NCBI GenBank assembly: GCA_003521625.1
Contig: DPHV01000034.1
Coordinates: 1 to 6,911, forward strand
From: Ruminococcus sp.
Lineage (GTDB): Bacteria; Bacillota; Clostridia; Oscillospirales; Acutalibacteraceae
Reading direction: 5' to 3'
DNA: 6,911 nucleotides
Shown here: in pieces, positions 1 to 6,757 of the stretch
Position numbering within the stretch: the first letter of the stretch is position 1
How the letters are laid out: each line of letters opens with the position of its first letter
Made by a program: the position numbers and the translations under genes
The notes under the pieces: model-generated
Seen by the model: the letters and a program-made list of their open reading frames with translations, nothing else
What the model was told of the DNA's origin: nothing
Databases searched by the model: none

Positions 1-949
1 AGGTAATATGTAACCGTAAGGGGGTGCTGTTATGAACAGAATTGTTGAAAAAGTTAATTTTGCGATTCCGAAACAGCCGAAAGCAAAAAGAGTAGCGGCA
101 TATGCAAGGGTATCATCAGGGAAAGATGAAATGTTACATTCACTGTCAGCACAGATAAGCTACTACAGTGAATTGATACAAAGCCATCCGGGCTGGTTGT
201 ACTGCGGAGTGTTTTCCGATGAAGCATATACCGGTACAAAGGACAATCGCACTGGCTTTCAAAGCCTGATAAGTGAATGCAGAGCCGGAAACATTGATTT
301 AATTATTACAAAGTCAATTTCGAGATTTGCACGAAATACGGTTACATTATTAGAAACGGTTCGAGAGCTGAAACTGTTCGGTATAGATGTTTTCTTTGAA
401 GAACAGAATATTCATACTATCAGTGCCGACGGTGAGCTTATGATGACTATTCTTGCGTCATACGCACAGGCAGAAAGCCTGTCGGCAAGTGAAAATCAGA
501 AGTGGCGTATTCGCAAGGCTTTTGAAAACGGAGAAATTGTTAATCTTCGCTTTTTGTTTGGGTATAGAATTAACGGTGCAAAAATAGAGATTGACCCTGC
601 ACAAGCTGACATAGTGCGTGAAGTTTTTGAAAGAGCCGTTAATGGTGAGAGCTTTACTTCAATAGCAAATGATTTGAACAACAGAAGTATTACTCGCTGT
701 TTAGGTGGAAAATGGAATTCACAACGAATAAGGGATTTACTTTCAAATGAAAAATATCTCGGCAATGCACTTTTGCAAAAGAAATACCGTAATAATCACC
801 TGGAAAAGAAACTGATTCACAATGACGGTCAGTTGCCTAAATATTATGCCGAAGGAACGCACGATGCCATTGTTGACGAAGAAATGTTTGCCAAAGCTCA
901 AGACATACTTTGTTATTTGGCAAAGCGAAGAGAAACTTTGAAAAAAACT
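1..949 (+). repeat. Direct repeat copy A (recombinase repeat, left)
   Basis: Position 1 matches position 5809 and the match runs without any gap at a constant offset of 5808 to about position 949 (6757 in copy B), where it stops abruptly in an A-tract (AAAAAAACT here, AAAAAACCT there). The repeat covers the leader with its ribosome binding site (AAGGGGG) and about 305 recombinase codons. Because it begins at the first base of the window, its true left end cannot be seen. Scattered single-base differences, many of them synonymous, show that the copies are not a very recent exact duplication. Confidence 0.95.
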
Positions 950-961
950 AAATATAGATAA
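32..961 (+). CDS. Serine recombinase, truncated before the zinc ribbon (copy A)
   Basis: This encodes a 309-residue member of the large serine recombinase family, which cuts and rejoins DNA at att-like sites through a phosphoserine link. The resolvase catalytic domain spans about residues 20-150. It has YARVS with Ser28 as the likely nucleophile, DNRTGF with Arg73, and SRFARN with Arg98 and Arg101. The Recombinase DNA-binding domain spans about 165-285, including the GKWNSQRIRDLLSNEKYLG segment. Family members normally continue with a cysteine zinc ribbon and a coiled coil to 450 residues or more. Here the protein stops at LKKTKYR, with no CxxC motif anywhere. ATG32 is supported by AAGGGGG at 18-24. 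Its own regulatory genes presumably lie left of the window. The fold should form, but activity is doubtful because the zinc domain normally contributes to site recognition. A naturally short member cannot be excluded. Confidence 0.85.
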   Translation: MNRIVEKVNFAIPKQPKAKRVAAYARVSSGKDEMLHSLSAQISYYSELIQSHPGWLYCGVFSDEAYTGTKDNRTGFQSLISECRAGNIDLIITKSISRFARNTVTLLETVRELKLFGIDVFFEEQNIHTISADGELMMTILASYAQAESLSASENQKWRIRKAFENGEIVNLRFLFGYRINGAKIEIDPAQADIVREVFERAVNGESFTSIANDLNNRSITRCLGGKWNSQRIRDLLSNEKYLGNALLQKKYRNNHLEKKLIHNDGQLPKYYAEGTHDAIVDEEMFAKAQDILCYLAKRRETLKKTKYR

Positions 962-988
962 ATTTCACCGATTAGTCTATATTTTTTT
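950..988 (+). terminator. Weak AT-rich hairpin with T-run after recombinase copy A
   Basis: A perfect 9-bp inverted repeat (AAATATAGA at 950-958, TCTATATTT at 976-984) is separated by 17 bases, and its right arm runs into seven consecutive T at 982-988. It overlaps the stop codon of the recombinase, so it could end that transcript. The stem is nearly all A-T and the loop is long, so it is weak as a terminator. It also begins within a base or two of the point where the two recombinase copies diverge, so it may instead mark a junction. Confidence 0.35.
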
Positions 989-1098
989 GTACAGTTTGAT
1001 TATTTCATTAAAATTTATAAGGAAAACTCCTGCCCAACTTTTAAATATGCGTTATTATATGAATCTTTCTGACCGGATTAATTCAGTCCACTACCTGC

Positions 1099-1134
1099 TA
1101 AAAGCCCCTTGCCGTTTAAAGCAAGGGGCTTTTA
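1099..1134 (-). terminator. Strong Rho-independent terminator of the amylase gene
   Basis: AAAAGCCCCTTGC (1100-1112) and GCAAGGGGCTTTT (1121-1133) form a 13-bp perfect stem, 14 bp with the flanking T-A pair, around the 8-base loop CGTTTAAA. It starts 23 bases beyond the amylase stop codon on the minus strand and ends in a U-run there. The A and T flanks make it symmetrical, so it may also stop plus-strand transcription arriving from recombinase copy A. It thus insulates the two convergent genes. Confidence 0.9.
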
Positions 1135-1156
1135 ATTAAGGTAGATTTATATCATT

Positions 1157-4100
1157 TTATCCTAACGCACTGCTTAAACCTACAACATACCTCTGAATTT
1201 CTGTTGCGTCCTTGATATCGATTTTGCCGTTATTATCGACATCTGCAGCCTGCATCTGCTGACTTGTCATACTTACAATCGATGCAATATACCTCTGAAT
1301 AAGTGTTGCGTCGAAAACATTAATGTTTCCGTCACCCGTTACATCGCCCTTTTCAACTGATGGAGTTGTTGGCTTAGTTTCCGGCGGAGTTGTTGGCTGA
1401 GTTGTTGGCTGTGTTGTTGGCGGAGTTGTTGTAGGCGGAATATAGCTTGTTATATCGCCGTTTGACATATTATATGAATATGTTTCTGACGCCAGACCCT
1501 TTCTCTCAACATCAACCTTGATTACAGATGAAGCTGTGAGTGCAGTTGCCTCAACAGTAAATTCGCCTGTGATTTCATCTGAATGTGTTTTGTAGGACTT
1601 GCCGTTCACTGTTACCGTGATGTCTGCGTCCTGAACTGCAACACCAACTATTGTAGTTTTGCCCTTAACAGCATATGAAAGACCTGCATTTGCAAGCACG
1701 AGTGCTGATTTTGCATTTATAAGCGACTCAAGTGTGCTTTCAACAAGCGCTTCGTCTGCAACGCCCTCGCCCTGTGCGATGAGCTCATTGGATGTTGTCA
1801 TAACAGCAGAAACATTGTTCCAGCTTGAGGCAGTATAGTCGCTTGATGTCATTGCAAGTACTTCCCTTGCCTCTTTCTTGAGCGTCTGGAATTTTGAAAG
1901 AACAATCTCAGGCTTAGTGAGCTTAAAGGTTGTGCAGTCCTCGCTTGTTATTTCAATGCAGGAACCGTCGATAATGCCTGTAATATCTTGGGTCCTTTTG
2001 CTGTCGCTGCCCAAACCTACGATTGCGCTAACCTTATCGTAGCCGTTTACTGTGAATATATAGTTACCGTCAGCGTCCTTTTCTGTAAGTTTCATGCCCG
2101 GCCATCCGCCTGTCAGTACGCTACCGTCGGCATCCCAGATATAGAGATGATAGCTTGCCGAAGGGCTGTACGGCTTAATTGTGAATGTAACTGACTTTTC
2201 AGACGGTTCGTCACCGCTTCCGCTCATAACCTTTGCCGCACTGTAATTGCCTGACGGAACTTCAAGATATGTATCTCCGTTGAGATTTTTGAAGTCTCTG
2301 CTCTTGTTTTTGTCGCTGCCGTTATTGAGAACAACATTGTAGGTATCTGTTGTGTTAAGCTCCATAACATAGTAGCCGTCGCTGTTCTTCTCTGTCATCT
2401 GTGTTCCCGGCCAAGCACCGCATTGCGCTGTGTTTTCACCTGTCCAGACATAAATATAAGGTGCGCTGTCGCTCTTTACATAGATCTTTCCTGGCTGAGG
2501 AGGAACTGTAGAATCAGGATCGCCTGTTGTCGGCTCTTGTTCGCTCTCAAACATCTTATAGAAGGATGCAACCGATCTTGATGAACCCTTTTCGTTTGTT
2601 GCCTCGAGTGTGATTTTGATTGTGTCGCCCTCGTAAGCAGTTTTACCGATTTCAAAGGTTGAGCCGTTTGTAACAACGAACTTATTGCCGCCGTCGATTG
2701 AGCAGGTTGCGCTGTCACATTCCTCAAGTGATACCGTAACAGTCTGTGTACCCTTGAACTTTGCCGCGCCTTTTACGCTCATAATAGGTTTGCCGTCCGG
2801 CTCCTGAATGAGAATTGTTCCGTTTTCACCGCTGTTAAATGTTACCTTGCCGTCTGTAACTATTGCAGATGTATGGTCATAGGTGTTCATAAGCTGCTGA
2901 CCGTCGCTCCATATTGAAGAAACATCAAGAGTTATATCTGCATTTGAAGAAGCACCGATTACGGCTGCTACCTTGTCAGAAACACCGTTCTTGTCATATG
3001 TTCTTGCAAATGCAACGCCGTTTGTTGCAGAAAGCATTGTGTTGCTGCCTCCACCGACTGCAACATGGTCGTTACGGAACTGACCAACCTTCTGCCAGTG
3101 AGCGAGAACAGTTTGGTCAAGGCTGTCCCAGTTCATATCACTGCGCAGTGAGTGACCCGAACCACCGGCGCCGTCAAAGGCTAAGCCATCAAACATCGGA
3201 CGGTTTGATTCGTCACCGTAGTAAATCTGAACGCCGCCCGGAGCCAGGAGAAATGCCGAGCCGTTGTAAATCATTGCGCTTGTATCACCACGGGTTAAAA
3301 GCGCATCGTGTGATGAAATGAACGAAAGCGCATTGAAATCTTCCTTTGTGTTGATTTCATCAGCATAGCGCTGATACAATCCGGCAACCCTTGAACTTGC
3401 AAACACGCCTGCGCCCCAGGTCTCGAAGTTAATCATGGAGTCAAAGCCGCCCTGTGTATAGTATTCATCATAGCCAACGCCTTTGTCCCAAGCCTCGCCT
3501 GTCATCCAGAAGTCCTGCTGCCAGTTTGCACCCGGCTTGTCAGGGTTGTTCTTACGCCAATCTGCAAGTGCATCTACGCAGGCAGTTTTGAGCTGTTTCC
3601 ACGAGCTCTTCTCAACATGCTTTGCTGTGTCACAGCGGAAGCCGTCGACACCGTATTTTCTTACCCATTCGGCAAGCCAGCTTGTAAGATAGCCTGTTAC
3701 GGTATTTGAACTGCCGTACTTTTCGATTTTTTCTTCGTATGTGCCCTCTTTTGTCCACTTTGTCTTTAAGATCTCAGGAATTGAAACAGGCGTTGTCTGC
3801 TCTGTTTTGAAGTCAGGCAGGCCGGCGAGGCTCATTGTAAAGTCACTGCCGCCGCCTTCGGTGTATCCCGGAAGGCCGCTTCTTACCCAGTTGGGGCCCC
3901 ACCATTTGCCCCAGTCTTCAGCTGATGTTTGGTAATCAATATGTTTGTTGAAATCACTGACATTTTCAATGACATACTTATAATCAGTTACACCCTCTAA
4001 AAGTGTACCGAAACCAAACTCCTCCATATCAGCTACTGTATTGTAGCCGCAGTGGTTCATAACTATGTCCATGATAACTCTGAGGCCGTGCTCGTGAGCA

Positions 4101-4633
4101 GTGTCAACCAAAGTTTCAAACTCCTCGGGTGTACCGAAGTTTGCGTCTGTTTCGGTATAGTCAAGCACATAATAGCCGTGATATGAATAGTGCGCAAAGT
4201 GGCCTGTGCCTGAGTCGCAGTATCCGTGAGTCTGCTCATACGGAGCGGAAATCCACAGTGCATTTACGCCGAGGTCGCTGAAATAGCCCTCCTCGATAGC
4301 CTGTGTAATACCTGCAAAGTCACCGCCGTGGAATGTGCCCGGAGCAGTGTCCCAGCCGGAAATCGGCTTACCGTTTTTGTCGAGTGTTCTGCCGTATGAG
4401 TGGTCGTTTGATGTGTTGCCGTTTTTGAAACGGTCAGTAAGCAAAAAGTAAACTGTTGCATTGTCCCAAGTAAAACCGTCGTTTTCAACAACAGAGCCTG
4501 CTATTGCAGAACCAGTTGCTTTGTCATTGACCGTCACAGCCGATACATCGACAAACGCAAAGGACATACAGCAAATTACCATACTAAGCGCAACAAGCAC
4601 GCTTATAAGCTTTACTGTTAATTTGGTTTTCAT
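1157..4633 (-). CDS. Secreted GH13 alpha-amylase (MalS-like) with two CBM26 modules and a dockerin
   Basis: This is an extracellular starch-degrading enzyme of 1158 residues, numbered here from ATG4633. That start has AAAGGAG (4642-4648) 8 bases upstream; an in-frame TTG at 4651 overlaps this site and is rejected. Modules in order: signal peptide 1-32 (cleavage after VSA); GH13 barrel about 53-540; C-terminal beta domain to about 611; Fn3-associated/Ig-like domain 612-694; linker; CBM26-like modules 716-800 and 814-905, each with an aromatic-rich YxW...WPG pattern; FIVAR-like helical module about 908-983; beta-sandwich 982-1056; Pro/Thr linker; type I dockerin 1095-1158. Catalytic residues are all present: DIVMNH (D189, N193, H194), nucleophile D335 in GFRCD, acid/base E380 in MTGEAW, and H442-D443 in SSHD. 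Similarity to E. coli MalS (TVYFLLTDRF, GVNALWIS, GDESNRP, RSDMNW) suggests subfamily GH13_19. The dockerin suggests anchoring to an amylosome cohesin. The exact named amylase is not assigned. Confidence 0.95.
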   Translation of the reverse strand: MKTKLTVKLISVLVALSMVICCMSFAFVDVSAVTVNDKATGSAIAGSVVENDGFTWDNATVYFLLTDRFKNGNTSNDHSYGRTLDKNGKPISGWDTAPGTFHGGDFAGITQAIEEGYFSDLGVNALWISAPYEQTHGYCDSGTGHFAHYSYHGYYVLDYTETDANFGTPEEFETLVDTAHEHGLRVIMDIVMNHCGYNTVADMEEFGFGTLLEGVTDYKYVIENVSDFNKHIDYQTSAEDWGKWWGPNWVRSGLPGYTEGGGSDFTMSLAGLPDFKTEQTTPVSIPEILKTKWTKEGTYEEKIEKYGSSNTVTGYLTSWLAEWVRKYGVDGFRCDTAKHVEKSSWKQLKTACVDALADWRKNNPDKPGANWQQDFWMTGEAWDKGVGYDEYYTQGGFDSMINFETWGAGVFASSRVAGLYQRYADEINTKEDFNALSFISSHDALLTRGDTSAMIYNGSAFLLAPGGVQIYYGDESNRPMFDGLAFDGAGGSGHSLRSDMNWDSLDQTVLAHWQKVGQFRNDHVAVGGGSNTMLSATNGVAFARTYDKNGVSDKVAAVIGASSNADITLDVSSIWSDGQQLMNTYDHTSAIVTDGKVTFNSGENGTILIQEPDGKPIMSVKGAAKFKGTQTVTVSLEECDSATCSIDGGNKFVVTNGSTFEIGKTAYEGDTIKITLEATNEKGSSRSVASFYKMFESEQEPTTGDPDSTVPPQPGKIYVKSDSAPYIYVWTGENTAQCGAWPGTQMTEKNSDGYYVMELNTTDTYNVVLNNGSDKNKSRDFKNLNGDTYLEVPSGNYSAAKVMSGSGDEPSEKSVTFTIKPYSPSASYHLYIWDADGSVLTGGWPGMKLTEKDADGNYIFTVNGYDKVSAIVGLGSDSKRTQDITGIIDGSCIEITSEDCTTFKLTKPEIVLSKFQTLKKEAREVLAMTSSDYTASSWNNVSAVMTTSNELIAQGEGVADEALVESTLESLINAKSALVLANAGLSYAVKGKTTIVGVAVQDADITVTVNGKSYKTHSDEITGEFTVEATALTASSVIKVDVERKGLASETYSYNMSNGDITSYIPPTTTPPTTQPTTQPTTPPETKPTTPSVEKGDVTGDGNINVFDATLIQRYIASIVSMTSQQMQAADVDNNGKIDIKDATEIQRYVVGLSSALG
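1355..1441 (-). repeat. Low-complexity Pro/Thr linker coding repeats
   Basis: This stretch of the amylase gene encodes a flexible linker of about 29 residues built from TTQP/TTPP units (residues 1065-1093). It separates the last beta domain from the dockerin. The underlying DNA is a short tandem repetition of GTTGTTGGC-like units on the plus strand. Such a stretch can slip during replication, so linker length may vary between strains. Confidence 0.8.
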
Positions 4634-4666
4634 TTGATTTACTCCTTTCAAAACTTCTGTATTTAT

Positions 4667-4680
4667 TTAGGAAAACCTAA
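4667..4680 (-). promoter_or_regulatory. Palindrome TTAGG-N4-CCTAA in the amylase leader
   Basis: TTAGG (4667-4671) and CCTAA (4676-4680) form a perfect 5+5 palindrome around AAAA. It lies just downstream of the proposed minus-strand -10 box, about where transcription would start, and about 20 bases before the ribosome binding site. That position suits an operator for a dimeric repressor, or a small leader hairpin. No specific regulator is identified, and the sequence does not look like a textbook cre site. Confidence 0.4.
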
Positions 4681-4687
4681 CAAAGTT

Positions 4688-4716
4688 ATAATATCATATT
4701 ATGGCCAAAATTTCCA
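4688..4716 (-). promoter_or_regulatory. Candidate sigma-A-type promoter of the amylase gene
   Basis: On the minus strand, TGGAAA (4711-4716; 4 of 6 matches to TTGACA) is followed after 17 bases by TATTAT (4688-4693; 5 of 6 to TATAAT). This would give a 5' leader of roughly 45-50 bases ending in the strong AAAGGAG site. The surroundings are so AT-rich that other -10-like hexamers occur, so the exact boxes are uncertain. Confidence 0.45.
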
Positions 4717-4888
4717 TTAATTTATATAGTTATAAACAAAACGGCGATTTGAATAGATTTACACACAACTTTTTATGCGATTTTTATAACAAAAATTACT
4801 GATTATGTGAAAATTATACAAATATATTTTTATTATATTATGCTTTTTGCTAAGTATATTTTTTAACAGTTTTCAAAAATTTCATATA

Positions 4889-4920
4889 TAAAAAAGAAAA
4901 ACGACTGCCAAAGACAGTCG
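4889..4920 (-). terminator. Orphan minus-strand Rho-independent terminator
   Basis: Read on the minus strand, CGACTG (4915-4920) pairs with CAGTCG (4902-4907) around a 7-base loop and is followed by a T-rich run (complement of 4890-4901). On the plus strand there is no T-run after the stem, so the direction is clear. No gene in the window sits upstream of it on the minus strand. It either ends the lost tail of a gene displaced by the recombinase module, ends a small RNA, or protects the amylase promoter from read-through. Confidence 0.7.
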
Positions 4921-4961
4921 CCCGAATTCTATGTTGTTTATTTATATAACGCTTACTGAAT

Positions 4962-4986
4962 AAACGGCAACACGCCGTTGCCGTTT
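4962..4986. other. GC-cored hairpin, possibly bidirectional terminator
   Basis: AAACGGCAA (4962-4970) and TTGCCGTTT (4978-4986) form a perfect 9-bp inverted repeat with the 7-base loop CACGCCG, in otherwise AT-rich DNA. Flanking A and T runs allow weak terminator function on either strand. It could also be a protein-binding site or a fragment of a repeated intergenic element. The role is not determined. Confidence 0.4.
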
Positions 4987-5125
4987 TGTAAAAACACCGA
5001 AAAGCAGTAATGCTTGTTTATGGTCTTGACTTTTACACACCTCAGACGCTTTTAATAAATGACGGCAGACGAATTATGATAGCGTGGATGCTATTTGATG
5101 AATAGTTCGATAATGTAATTTAGTC

Positions 5126-5155
5126 TGGACAAAAAGGTATTTCTGTCCTTATACT
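5126..5155 (+). promoter_or_regulatory. Promoter of the HTH/SHOCT/recombinase operon with an embedded inverted repeat
   Basis: TGGACA (5126-5131; 5 of 6 matches to TTGACA) and TATACT (5150-5155; 5 of 6 to TATAAT) are spaced by 18 bases. Transcription would begin near 5162, about 80 bases before ATG5242. The inverted repeat GGACA (5127-5131) and TGTCC (5144-5148) lies across the -35 box and the spacer. A repressor bound there would block RNA polymerase. Autoregulation by the HTH protein encoded downstream is an inference only. Confidence 0.6.
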
Positions 5156-5170
5156 CTTGAAGAAGAATTG

Positions 5171-5214
5171 TGCCTATGGACTTCGGATTTTATTAATTGT
5201 TTTTGCCTATAGAC
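5171..5214 (+). repeat. Short direct repeat TGCCTATRGAC in the operon leader
   Basis: TGCCTATGGAC (5171-5181) recurs as TGCCTATAGAC (5204-5214) with one mismatch, the two starts 33 bases (about three helical turns) apart. Both lie between the proposed transcription start and the first gene. Sites on the same face of the helix could bind a regulator or a recombinase accessory protein. Chance similarity is possible. Confidence 0.45.
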
Positions 5215-5238
5215 ACATCAAAGAAAACAGAGGTGTCT
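5211..5238 (+). promoter_or_regulatory. Small inverted repeat overlapping the HTH gene ribosome binding site
   Basis: AGACAC (5211-5216) is complementary to GTGTCT (5233-5238), and the right arm overlaps the ribosome binding site AGGTG (5231-5235) of the gene at 5242. Folding would partly hide the translation start. Six base pairs over a 16-base loop is weak, so any control would be modest. Confidence 0.3.
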
Positions 5239-5241
5239 TTT

Positions 5242-5625
5242 ATGAATAAGGAACAGAAAGCAAGTATTATACGGATGCGTTCAGATGGAATGACTTTTTC
5301 TGAAATAGCAAATCAACTGCAACTTTCAATAAATACGGTTAAATCATTCTATAGGAGAAATGCAAAAACTGAAACACCGCTTGAAGCCTGTATGAATTGC
5401 GGAAAACCGATTGTGCAGACAGAGCATAAACGGCAGAAGAAATTCTGCTCGGATAAATGCCGTAACGTTTGGTGGTCTGCACATCCCCAAAACCGCAGAC
5501 CTAAAAAATTATATAGTCATATATGCGCACATTGTGGCATTGCTTTTCAAAGTGACCGTGCAAAAAGCAAATACTGTTCCGTTAAGTGCTTTGCCGATGC
5601 AAGGCGCAAGGAGAACAGAATATGA
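5242..5625 (+). CDS. HTH (sigma region 4-like) protein with two CxxC-CxxxC zinc fingers
   Basis: This encodes a 127-residue protein. Residues about 8-38 form a helix-turn-helix resembling sigma-70 region 4 or LuxR-type domains (MRSDGMTFSEIANQLQLS, then INTVKSFYRR). Two treble-clef-like zinc-binding sites follow: C50/C53 with C69/C73, and C95/C98 with C112/C116. ATG5242 is preferred over the upstream in-frame ATG5197 because AGGTG lies 6 bases before it and the upstream 15 residues look like leader DNA. Proteins of this design commonly sit first in serine recombinase operons of Clostridia, often labelled sigma-70 family, so the likely role is transcriptional control of the module or help in DNA binding. 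No sigma region 2 is present, so it is not a complete sigma factor. It overlaps the next gene by ATGA. Confidence 0.85.
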   Translation: MNKEQKASIIRMRSDGMTFSEIANQLQLSINTVKSFYRRNAKTETPLEACMNCGKPIVQTEHKRQKKFCSDKCRNVWWSAHPQNRRPKKLYSHICAHCGIAFQSDRAKSKYCSVKCFADARRKENRI

Positions 5626-5795
5626 CAAAACAACTTTATGATAAGGTGGTTGCTTACAGAATATCAATGTCAGTTATAAAAAACATGCTGAAATCAAACA
5701 TAATATCTGCTGATGAGTACTCTGAAATTGATACAATTATCGCTCGTGAAAACGGCTTATCTTCGTGTACCATATTCGGAGAAATGAGTGGATAA
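5622..5795 (+). CDS. Small SHOCT-like protein of the recombinase module
   Basis: This encodes a 57-residue protein starting at ATG5622, which overlaps the TGA of the preceding gene and has AAGGAG at 5608-5613, 8 bases upstream. Two predicted helices (about 6-24 and 30-45) end in GLSSCTIF. The segment MLKSNIISADEYSEIDTI resembles the short C-terminal oligomerisation helix pair called SHOCT. Similar small proteins lie between HTH/zinc-finger genes and serine recombinases in Clostridia mobile modules. Their biochemical role is not established, and a partner or assembly function is inferred from position. The tight overlap implies translational coupling. The recombinase starts 44 bases downstream. 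Confidence 0.75.
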   Translation: MTKQLYDKVVAYRISMSVIKNMLKSNIISADEYSEIDTIIARENGLSSCTIFGEMSG

Positions 5796-5808
5796 TATAG
5801 GCTTTCAG

Positions 5809-6757
5809 AGGTAATATGTAACCGTAAGGGGGTGCTTTTATGAACAGAATTGTTGAAAAAGTTAATTTTCCGATTCCGAAACGACCTAAAGCAAAAAGAG
5901 TAGCGGCTTATGCAAGGGTGTCATCTGGTAAAGATGAAATGTTACATTCATTGTCAGCACAAATAAGCTACTACAGTGAATTGATACAAAGTCATCCGGG
6001 TTGGTTGTACTGCGGAGTGTTTTCCGATGAAGCATATACCGGTACAAAGGATAATCGTACAGGATTTCAAAAACTTATAGGTGAATGCAGAGCCAGAAAC
6101 ATTGATTTAATTATTACAAAGTCAATTTCGAGATTTGCACGAAATACGGTTACATTATTGGAAACGGTTCGAGAGTTAAAGTTGCTCGGTATAGATGTTT
6201 TCTTTGAAGAACAGAATATTCATACTATCAGTGACGATGGTGAGCTTATGATGACCATTCTTGCGTCATATGCACAGGCAGAAAGTTTGTCGGCAAGTGA
6301 AAATCAGAAGTGGCGTATTCGCAAGGCTTTTGAAAACGGAGAAATTGTTAATCTTCGCTTTTTGTTTGGGTATAGAATCAACGATGCAAAAATAGAGATT
6401 GACCGGGCACAAGCTGACATAGTGCGTGAAGTTTTTGAAAGAGTCGTTAATGGGGAGAGCTTTACTTCAATAGCAAATGATTTGAACAACAGAAGTATTA
6501 CTCGCTGTTTAGGTGGAAAATGGAACTCACAACGAATAAGGGATTTGATTTCGAATGAAAAATATCTCGGCAATGCACTTTTGCAAAAGAAATACCGTAA
6601 TAATCACATGGAAAAGAAACTGATTCACAATGACGGTCAGTTGCCTAAATACTATGCCGAAGGAACACACGATGCCATTGTTGACGAAGAATTGTTTGCC
6701 AAAGCCCAAGAGATACTTCACGATTTGGCAAAGCGAAGAGATACTTTGAAAAAACCT
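5809..6757 (+). repeat. Direct repeat copy B (recombinase repeat, right)
   Basis: This copy has the same orientation and an exact constant offset of 5808 from copy A, with no insertions or deletions. It ends at about 6757, next to the proposed insertion sequence. It includes 31 bases before the start codon, where AGGTAATATG and AACCGTAAGGGGGTGCT are conserved. The stretch left of 5809 cannot be compared because copy A is cut by the window edge. Confidence 0.95.

Larger units (their letters stand above)
4652..5241. other. Long AT-rich intergenic region without a convincing gene
   Basis: This 590-base stretch separates the divergent amylase and recombinase-module genes. From 4652 to about 4890 it is very AT-rich and holds the amylase promoter candidate and a palindrome. 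From 4889 to 5100 it holds an orphan minus-strand terminator and two hairpins. From 5126 to 5241 it holds the promoter and leader of the right-hand operon. No frame carries a gene with a start, a ribosome binding site and useful length. The longest minus-strand tails near 4942-5080 run only about 30-43 codons from the nearest upstream stop codons, and could be remnants or chance. Confidence 0.7.

Noticed and set aside
961..969. AATTTCACC after copy A also occurs at 6903-6911, hinting at a longer repeat
   Set aside because: Only nine bases match, the flanking left sequence differs, and the second copy is at the window edge inside a transposase-like frame; chance is the simplest reading.
1047..1139. 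A 30-codon plus-strand frame beginning MRYYMNLSDR in the spacer before the amylase
   Set aside because: It has no ribosome binding site and runs straight through the strong terminator stem at 1099-1134, so the apparent coding is incidental.
1355..1441. Short repeated units resembling a CRISPR or minisatellite
   Set aside because: They are in-frame codons for a Pro/Thr linker in the amylase, with units far shorter than CRISPR repeats and no spacers.
1988..2194. Open frames on the plus strand and in other minus-strand frames within 1988-4491
   Set aside because: They lie inside the amylase gene, lack ribosome binding sites and have compositionally odd, domainless translations; they are shadows of the real frame.
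4634..4651. Amylase start at the in-frame TTG codon at 4651
   Set aside because: The AAAGGAG ribosome binding site lies inside those first codons and is ideally spaced for ATG4633, which also gives a cleaner signal peptide.
5079..5094. ATAGC-N6-GCTAT inverted repeat
   Set aside because: A five-base arm in AT-rich DNA is expected by chance, and nothing nearby gives it a role.
5197..5241. Upstream ATG5197 as start of the HTH protein
   Set aside because: No ribosome binding site precedes it, the extra residues resemble no domain, and ATG5242 has AGGTG at good spacing.
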